Below, in pieces: positions 5,744-9,601 of a stretch of 9,601 nucleotides of DNA (position 1 is the stretch's first letter; each line of letters begins with the position of its first letter). The notes below the pieces were generated by a model. That model saw only the letters and a program-made list of their open reading frames with translations, did no database searches and was not told the origin of the DNA. The translations under genes were made by a program, and so were the position numbers. Source of the stretch: Euzebyaceae bacterium (GTDB lineage: Bacteria > Actinomycetota > Nitriliruptoria > Euzebyales > Egibacteraceae). The stretch is taken from contig JACCXR010000308.1 of NCBI GenBank assembly GCA_013696915.1, forward strand, positions 1 through 9,601, in the 5' to 3' direction.

Positions 5744-6542
5744 TTACTCGTCGTCGACCAGGGCGCGCAGCGCAGGAGGTGGGAACCCGCCGCGGGCAAC
5801 AGGGTGCGGCCAGTGCTGCCCATCGTTGTATCGGTCGGCCATCGCCGTGACCCCCCTGCGGACAGCGATCCGGAGCTTGAGCGCGACGCGGGCGCCGAGG
5901 TCGTCGAGCCGAGCGCTCAAGGTGGCGGCGAGGGGATCGGGGCGTCCCACACGGTGTCGTCGTCGTGACACCAGCAACGCTCCAACGAATGGCCTCTTCG
6001 AGGCCGTCCCAGACGGTGAGGCCGGGCGGAAGCCGGGGCGAAGGTGGTCGACGGCGGCGATCAGGTCAAGCAGCCAGGTGCCGCCGTCAGCGAGGGATTC
6101 GTCGGCATCGGCCGGTCCGGTGAACAGGGTCGGTCACGGTGTGGTCTTCAAGGTGATCGAGTCGGTGCCACGGCTGGCGAGGGTGTCGAGCAGGGACAGC
6201 GGGTCGGTGTCGGTGGCCGGGCCCGGCGGCGGGAGAGCGGCGAGCAGGGCGTCGGAGGCGATGTCGATCCCGGACCGGACCCGGCTGACGACGGCCGCAG
6301 CGGCGGCAGCCCACACGCTCGCGTCCGGCCAGGGTGAACTCGTGAAGGTGCGCGCGGTCCCACCGGGCGAACGCGTCGTCGATGGCCGTGGCCAGCTGCG
6401 CGAAGGTGTGCGTCCGCGCAGCGGCGAGGGTCCGGCCGGGCCGGGGCCACAAGGTCTGTCCGTCGCCGCCGACGAGGTCGACGCGGATCGACAGCAGGTG
6501 CGCGCCATCAGGCGGCCACTGCGCCGGAGTCGGGTCGAGTTC
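5744..6542 (-). pseudogene. Decayed gene with N-terminal pRiA4b ORF-3-like domain
   Basis: Read on the minus strand from 6542, an open frame without a usable start gives AHLLSIRVDLVGGDGQTLWP, then RPGRTLAAARTHTFAQLATA and IDDAFARWDRAHLHEFTLAG. The HTFAQLAxAIDxAFxRWDxxHLHEF pattern matches plasmid pRiA4b ORF-3 family proteins (IS1096 TnpR-like). Near 6300 the coding signal moves to another frame (SGIDIASDALLAALPPPGP). It meets an in-frame TGA at 6136-6134 and resumes directly after it (PTLFTGPADADESLADGG). It then changes frame again (LTVWDGLEEAIRWSVAG; HDDDTVWDAPIP) and ends in ARVALKLRIAVRRGVTAMAD to the stop at 5744. The YDFGDxWxH motif expected in the family was not found, so an internal deletion is likely. 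Without a start codon, and with at least two frameshifts and one nonsense codon, it cannot make the full protein. Reading all pieces as one gene is inference. Confidence 0.6.
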
Positions 6543-6588
6543 TCATGGATGCAGCGGGCTGGCGGCCGTTTCCGAAGCGGGCGAGCTC

Positions 6589-7195
6589 ATGGCGTCTGCC
6601 GGCGGCGACGTCCCAGAGGCGGTCGAACGGCTCGTCGACCGGTTCGATGTCCTGCTGTCAGCCGACCATCCCCGGAGCGGCCTGGCCGGGGTCGACCCCT
6701 ACCTTGGCGAGGCCCTTCTGGCAGGGGCCGTAGTTTGTCTGAAGGGGCTCCGCGACGACGACGCCGAGTCGAGGCGGCGGCGTGTCCGCCTCGGTTCGAG
6801 CGGATGCGCCAGGCGTTGCGTGACATCCTCGATGCAGCGCCGACCTCGGAGGCGAGGACCTCGGAGGAGGTCGTCCGCTGGCTGGGGGAGACGCTCTCCA
6901 TCCCGCAGGCGCGACTTGCTGCGCTGCTCGGTGTGTCGCACCGCACGCTGCAACGGTGGCTCGCGCCAGCGGACCAGACGGCACCGGAAGGGGATGACGA
7001 GGCTCGGGTCCGCGCCGTGCGCTGATCGCGAACCATCTTCGGCACGTCTTCACCGGCCCCGGCGTGATTCGTTGGTTCGAGCGCCCGCATCCCGGTGCTC
7101 AAGGTCACCCGCCGCTCGAGTTGCTCCACGATCCGCTCGCACTGCCGCAACTGGTTCGGCTCGCGTCGCAGGCTCGGTCGACGACGGCCTCGTAG
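6589..7195 (+). pseudogene. Frameshifted Xre/ParS/MbcA-like antitoxin
   Basis: Three consecutive frames together make one recognisable antitoxin of about 200 aa. From ATG 6589: MASAGGDVPEAVERLVDRFD through GEALLAGAVVCLKGLRDDDA. After a shift within about 6755-6795: FERMRQALRDILDAAPTSE, then LSIPQARLAALLGVSHRTLQ and RWLAP, the helix-turn-helix of Xre-type antitoxins that accompany RES toxins. That frame hits TGA at 7023-7025. Shifting by one base restores LIANHLRHVFTGPGVIRWFE, then RPHPGAQGHPPLELLHDPLA to TAG 7193-7195, the typical ParS/MbcA (DUF2384-type) C-terminal domain. Both shifts are equivalent to loss of one base. At the second, GCCGTGCGCTGATC would read through as RAVALI with one more G. 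The RES-like scrap follows 3 bases later, the normal antitoxin-toxin order. Sequencing error is an alternative to decay. Confidence 0.75.
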
Positions 7196-7198
7196 TCG

Positions 7199-7326
7199 GT
7201 GAGCCCGCCCGCGTGCACGGACGAGCTCGTCGGGTATCGGCAGTCCAACTGGGACACGCCGTGGTGGGCGTCGTCGAACTTTGGGGAAGGGCGGTACCAC
7301 CGGCCGATCGAAGCCGTGAGCGCTGC
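7199..7326 (+). pseudogene. Truncated RES-domain toxin
   Basis: GTG 7199, 3 bases after the antitoxin's stop, begins a frame reading CTDELVGYRQSNWDTPWWAS then SNFGEGRYHRP. The YRxxxWDTPxWxxxNxxxGRYHR pattern is the N-terminal part of RES-domain toxins (NAD+-degrading enzymes in characterised RES-Xre systems); the Arg in GRYHR is within the NAD-binding part of the family. After about 7310 the expected QYLxLHPxxPxAExLR segment is absent and the frame becomes low-complexity, so roughly three quarters of the usual 150-200 residues are missing. It should be inactive. Confidence 0.6.
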
Positions 7327-7449
7327 CATCCCCCGAGCTACGCCGCTCCGTTCGTGCGGTGGCTCGGCGACCCGCACGCCGTCCTGCGCAAGTGGCAGGC
7401 GTCCGGCGGGACGCTGACCTTCGCGGACCCCGCGGCGCGGTCCCCCTGA
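7327..7449 (+). pseudogene. Orphan C-terminal coding scrap
   Basis: Out of frame with the RES remnant, codons from about 7327 read PSYAAPFVRWLGDPHAVLRK then WQASGGTLTFADPAARSP, ending at TGA 7447-7449. This is aromatic-rich, well-mixed sequence that looks like the true C-terminus of a globular protein, yet no start or body precedes it. It abuts the broken RES toxin, so a deletion probably joined two genes. I do not recognise the parent family. Confidence 0.35.
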
Positions 7450-7508
7450 CCGCGACGGCGTCGGGCGGCGGCGCCACGCACGACGCCACACACGCACCGC
7501 CTCCCGGC

Positions 7509-7514
7509 TACGAT
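7509..7514 (+). promoter_or_regulatory. Weak candidate -10 for the radical SAM operon
   Basis: TACGAT at 7509-7514 fits TANNNT in an otherwise extremely GC-rich 97-base gap. Transcription would start near 7521, leaving a leader of about 26 bases that contains the Shine-Dalgarno-like GGGGCGG at 7537-7543. No -35 element is evident. Confidence 0.25.
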
Positions 7515-7546
7515 TGCGGCGGGCCGGGCGTGATTTGGGGCGGCAC

Positions 7547-8410
7547 GTGACTGATCGTCAGCTTGCGCTGTTCACCGCCGGCGACGGCGATGCGGAGACG
7601 CGACCGGACCGCGTCGGTCACGCGTCGGTCACCTACCGCGGGGCGGGCAGCATCCTCACGCGCGCGTCCGGGTTCATCGGTGACTACGACTTCACGCTGA
7701 ACCCCTACTCCGGGTGCACGTTCGCGTGCACCTACTGCTACGCCGCCTTCTTCGTGCGCGACCGCGCGCTGCAGGACTCCTGGGGCGACTGGGTGCAGGT
7801 CAAGGACAACGCCCTCGAAATGCTCCGGCGGATGCGCACGCCGCTCGCCGGCAAGCGCATCTACATGAGCAGCGTCACGGATCCCTACCAGCCGGTCGAA
7901 CGCCAGCTCCGTCTCGTGCGGGACCTCCTCGAAGCTTTGATCCCGCAGCAGCCGCGGCTGGTCGTGCAGACCCGCAGCCCGCTGGTCACCCGCGACATCG
8001 ACCTGTACCGGCGGTTCTCCCACGTCCGCATCAACATGACCGTGACCACGGACTCCGAGCGGGTGCGCCGGGCGTTCGAGCCGCACTGTCCTTCGACGCG
8101 GGCGCGGCTGTCAGCGATCCGGCAGGTCACGGACGCCGGCCTGCCGACGTGCGTCACGATGACGCCGCTGCTGCCCGTGGAGGACCCGGCGGCGTTCGCC
8201 CGAGCGCTTCGCGACACCGGGGTCCGCCGCTTCGTCGTCCAGCCGTTCCACGTGGAGAAGGGCCGGTTCGTCGCCGGCACGCGGGACCAGGCGAAGCAGA
8301 TCGTGGACGAGATGGGGTGGGACCACGAGGCATACGAGCGCGCGGTCGACGCGTTGCGACGGCACCTGCCGCACCTGGACGAGGGACGGGCCGGCTTTGC
8401 CCCCGACTAA
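7547..8410 (+). CDS. Radical SAM protein, spore-photoproduct-lyase-like (COG1533/Rv2578c type)
   Basis: A 287-aa radical SAM enzyme. GCTFACTYCYA at residues 56-66 supplies the CxxxCxxC [4Fe-4S] ligands (C57, C61, C64), preceded by DYDFTLNPYSG, the usual lead-in in the SPL-like (COG1533, 'DNA repair photolyase') family. Further family landmarks are YMSSVTDPYQPVE (106-118), a strand-rich LVVQTRSPLVTRDIDLYRR, INMTVTTDSERVRRAFEPH (162-180) and a late MTPLLP strand. Spore photoproduct lyase itself repairs a thymine dimer in DNA using SAM, but most family members in non-sporulating bacteria have no proven substrate. GTG 7547 was preferred because GGGGCGG lies just upstream and the conserved part begins soon after; TTGs at 7514 and 7535 are in frame too. 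The stop TAA (8408-8410) lies inside the next gene, giving a 14-base overlap and implying co-translation with the methyltransferase-helicase fusion. Confidence 0.9.
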   Translation: MTDRQLALFTAGDGDAETRPDRVGHASVTYRGAGSILTRASGFIGDYDFTLNPYSGCTFACTYCYAAFFVRDRALQDSWGDWVQVKDNALEMLRRMRTPLAGKRIYMSSVTDPYQPVERQLRLVRDLLEALIPQQPRLVVQTRSPLVTRDIDLYRRFSHVRINMTVTTDSERVRRAFEPHCPSTRARLSAIRQVTDAGLPTCVTMTPLLPVEDPAAFARALRDTGVRRFVVQPFHVEKGRFVAGTRDQAKQIVDEMGWDHEAYERAVDALRRHLPHLDEGRAGFAPD

Positions 8411-9601
8411 CGCGGCCGCTCCCGGCGCGGGTGACGCGGGCGCTCTCGCCGACCGGGCACGTCTTGCGCTGCTGCCGCTCGCGCCCGAGCTCGACCGGAC
8501 CGTCGCCGCAGCCTGCGGCAGGCTCCATGACACGCACCGCTGGTCGTCCTACGAGCTCTGCAAGGCCGGTGGTGACCTTCTCAATCTCAGTGACGGACAC
8601 GACTGCTGCTACGACCGACCGTCGATCGGGCTCGCTTACGCGCTGTGGTACCACGGGCGGCGGGTGCAGGACATGGCCAGGGCGCTGCTGCCTGCGCTGT
8701 GCGAGCAGGAGGGAAACCTCACGATCGTCGACCTCGGCTGCGGCACCGGCGCGACCGCATGGGCCGTTGCGCTCGTCGAGCGCGCGCGACGGGACGAGGG
8801 AGCCCGGAGCCGGACCGTCCACGTGTCCGGCGTGGACGCCAGCCCCTTCATGTGCGCCGCCGCATGCTCCCTGTGGCAGGAGCTGACGCCCGAGTTGAGC
8901 GGGGAGGTCAAGGCCGAATTCCAGGTCGCGAACTGGGCCGATGTGCTCGACAGGTCGGACGGCAGGCTCTGGCTGACCGCGGGGTTCTTGTTCGACGCGT
9001 CGGACCAGCACCTCGATGGCCTGGCCGACACGTTCGCCCGGGTCGTGGCACGTTCGGAGGCCGACCGGGTGTTCGTGCTCGGGTCACACGGCAAAGACAG
9101 GGTGATGCGCCGGGCCGCCGCGGCGGTCATGTCGACGGGCTACGACTGGGAGGGAGCTGTCCTCGCCGGCTCCCTGTGGCAGGGGACGATGGAGGCAACC
9201 TCCGCGGTCCGGCAGGAGGTATTCGGTCGCGCCCGCGCCTCGCCGGTCCTGCGCAGGGCGTGCGAGTGGGCGGACGAGCACGATCCCATCCTGCGAGTGC
9301 TGCGGGTCGGGTCCGCGCAGTGGAGCCTCTTCGATCTCGGTGGCGGGCGGCACCGGCTCCCCGCCCTCGACGAGGTCCAGCGCGCGGCCGCGGAACCCGA
9401 CGGTCGCCTGACCTACGTGCACGGCGCGGCCGGGTCGGGCAAGAGCCGCGTCCTCGTCGAGCGCGTCGCCCGCACGCTCGAGAAGGAGCTGCCACGTCAT
9501 CCCACCTCCGTGCTCGTGACCGCGTTCAACCAGGCCATGGTCCGGCAGCTCGGCGACTGGCTCGTCGAGCGGATCGAGGCATCCCCTTCCCTCGGACTGG
9601 A
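8397..9601 (+). CDS. Methyltransferase-SF1 helicase fusion protein, C-terminus beyond window
   Basis: A frame open from TTG 8397 to the window edge (401 complete codons). The TTG is preceded by GAGGGACGGG, a plausible ribosome-binding region, and overlaps the radical SAM gene by 14 bases. Residues about 45-90 hold a distinctive Cys/His/Trp segment (WSSYELCKAGGDLLN, then DGHDCCYDRPSIGLAYALWY). Residues 109-260 resemble a class I SAM-dependent methyltransferase: motif I VDLGCGTGAT (111-120), acidic residue in GVDASPF (D147), then alternating strands and helices. No DPPY/NPPY motif is seen, so it is not an obvious N6-adenine or N4-cytosine DNA methylase. From about residue 320 a second domain begins, with Walker A GAAGSGKS (343-350) and VLVTAFNQAMVRQL (373-386), as in UvrD/Rep-like superfamily 1 helicases (motifs I and Ia). 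The remaining helicase motifs would lie past the window. Substrate and activity are unknown. Confidence 0.85.
   Translation, partial: MPPTNAAAPGAGDAGALADRARLALLPLAPELDRTVAAACGRLHDTHRWSSYELCKAGGDLLNLSDGHDCCYDRPSIGLAYALWYHGRRVQDMARALLPALCEQEGNLTIVDLGCGTGATAWAVALVERARRDEGARSRTVHVSGVDASPFMCAAACSLWQELTPELSGEVKAEFQVANWADVLDRSDGRLWLTAGFLFDASDQHLDGLADTFARVVARSEADRVFVLGSHGKDRVMRRAAAAVMSTGYDWEGAVLAGSLWQGTMEATSAVRQEVFGRARASPVLRRACEWADEHDPILRVLRVGSAQWSLFDLGGGRHRLPALDEVQRAAAEPDGRLTYVHGAAGSGKSRVLVERVARTLEKELPRHPTSVLVTAFNQAMVRQLGDWLVERIEASPSLGL

Noticed and set aside
4879..5823. A 314-codon minus-strand open frame opposite the toxin-antitoxin pair
   Set aside because: Same reason: antisense to two recognised genes, Ser/Arg/Ala-rich, no promoter or ribosome-binding site.
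5544..7025. A 493-codon plus-strand open frame
   Set aside because: Most of it is antisense to, or out of frame with, recognisable sequence (toxin gene, pRiA4b-like remnant, antitoxin N-terminus), and its translation is Arg/Ser/Ala-rich. Only the last 75 or so residues are real, as the middle part of the frameshifted antitoxin.
6755..7025. Programmed ribosomal frameshifting as the explanation of the antitoxin frame changes
   Set aside because: No slippery heptamer or following stable pseudoknot is evident at either site, and neighbouring genes are also broken, so decay or sequencing error is more likely.
7714..8886. A 390-codon plus-strand open frame across the radical SAM and methyltransferase genes
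   Set aside because: Arg/Ala/Pro/Gly-rich out-of-frame reading of two clearly recognised proteins.
8154..9011. A 285-codon minus-strand open frame
   Set aside because: Antisense to the radical SAM C-terminus and methyltransferase domain, with no motif.
1..9601. CRISPR arrays, tRNA genes, attachment sites
   Set aside because: No regularly spaced repeats, tRNA-like cloverleaf sequence or flanking direct repeats were found by eye on either strand.

Overview
The window is high-GC DNA from an actinomycete-type bacterium. Signs of this are the strong G/C third-position bias, GTG and TTG starts, two candidate leaderless promoters of TANNNT-N6/7-start form, and several protein families common in Actinomycetota. 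I cannot place it to genus. No rRNA, tRNA, CRISPR array or origin was seen. It reads as an accessory region: regulator genes, toxin-antitoxin genes, a transposase scrap and decayed genes.

Left block (1-3088): two transcription units diverge from about 1438-1648. On the minus strand, four very tightly packed frames follow each other: a 41-aa peptide, a 313-aa protein with two Cys/His clusters, a 74-aa protein, and a fourth gene cut by the window start. Two of the junctions are ATGA overlaps. On the plus strand is a 479-aa regulator with an N-terminal XRE helix-turn-helix and a C-terminal domain resembling DUF3293. CTGT/ACAG-type inverted repeats lie at both putative promoters, which suggests the regulator controls both units.

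Middle block (3089-5718): 3089-3351 is a convergent gap with no gene and no convincing terminator. Next is a minus-strand protein of unknown function (3352 to about 4200) whose upstream end runs into a plus-strand scrap of an IS1380-like transposase N-terminus (4246-4413). A poorly supported plus-strand ORF follows. After it comes an apparently intact type II toxin-antitoxin pair (Phd/YefM-like antitoxin, RelE-like toxin; 4841-5718) with its own promoter.

Graveyard block (5719-7449): a minus-strand gene beginning with a pRiA4b ORF-3-like domain is broken by frameshifts and an in-frame stop. Facing it on the plus strand, an Xre/ParS/MbcA-like antitoxin carries two frameshifts and is followed by a truncated RES-type toxin and an orphan C-terminal coding scrap. 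The broken genes lie side by side and the flanking genes are intact.

Right block (7450-9601): an apparently intact, overlapping two-gene unit. The first gene encodes a radical SAM protein of the spore-photoproduct-lyase-like (COG1533) type. The second, cut by the window end, encodes a class I SAM-dependent methyltransferase-like domain fused to the start of a UvrD/Rep-like SF1 helicase. This pairing is the best candidate here for an undescribed system, perhaps nucleic-acid repair, modification or defence.
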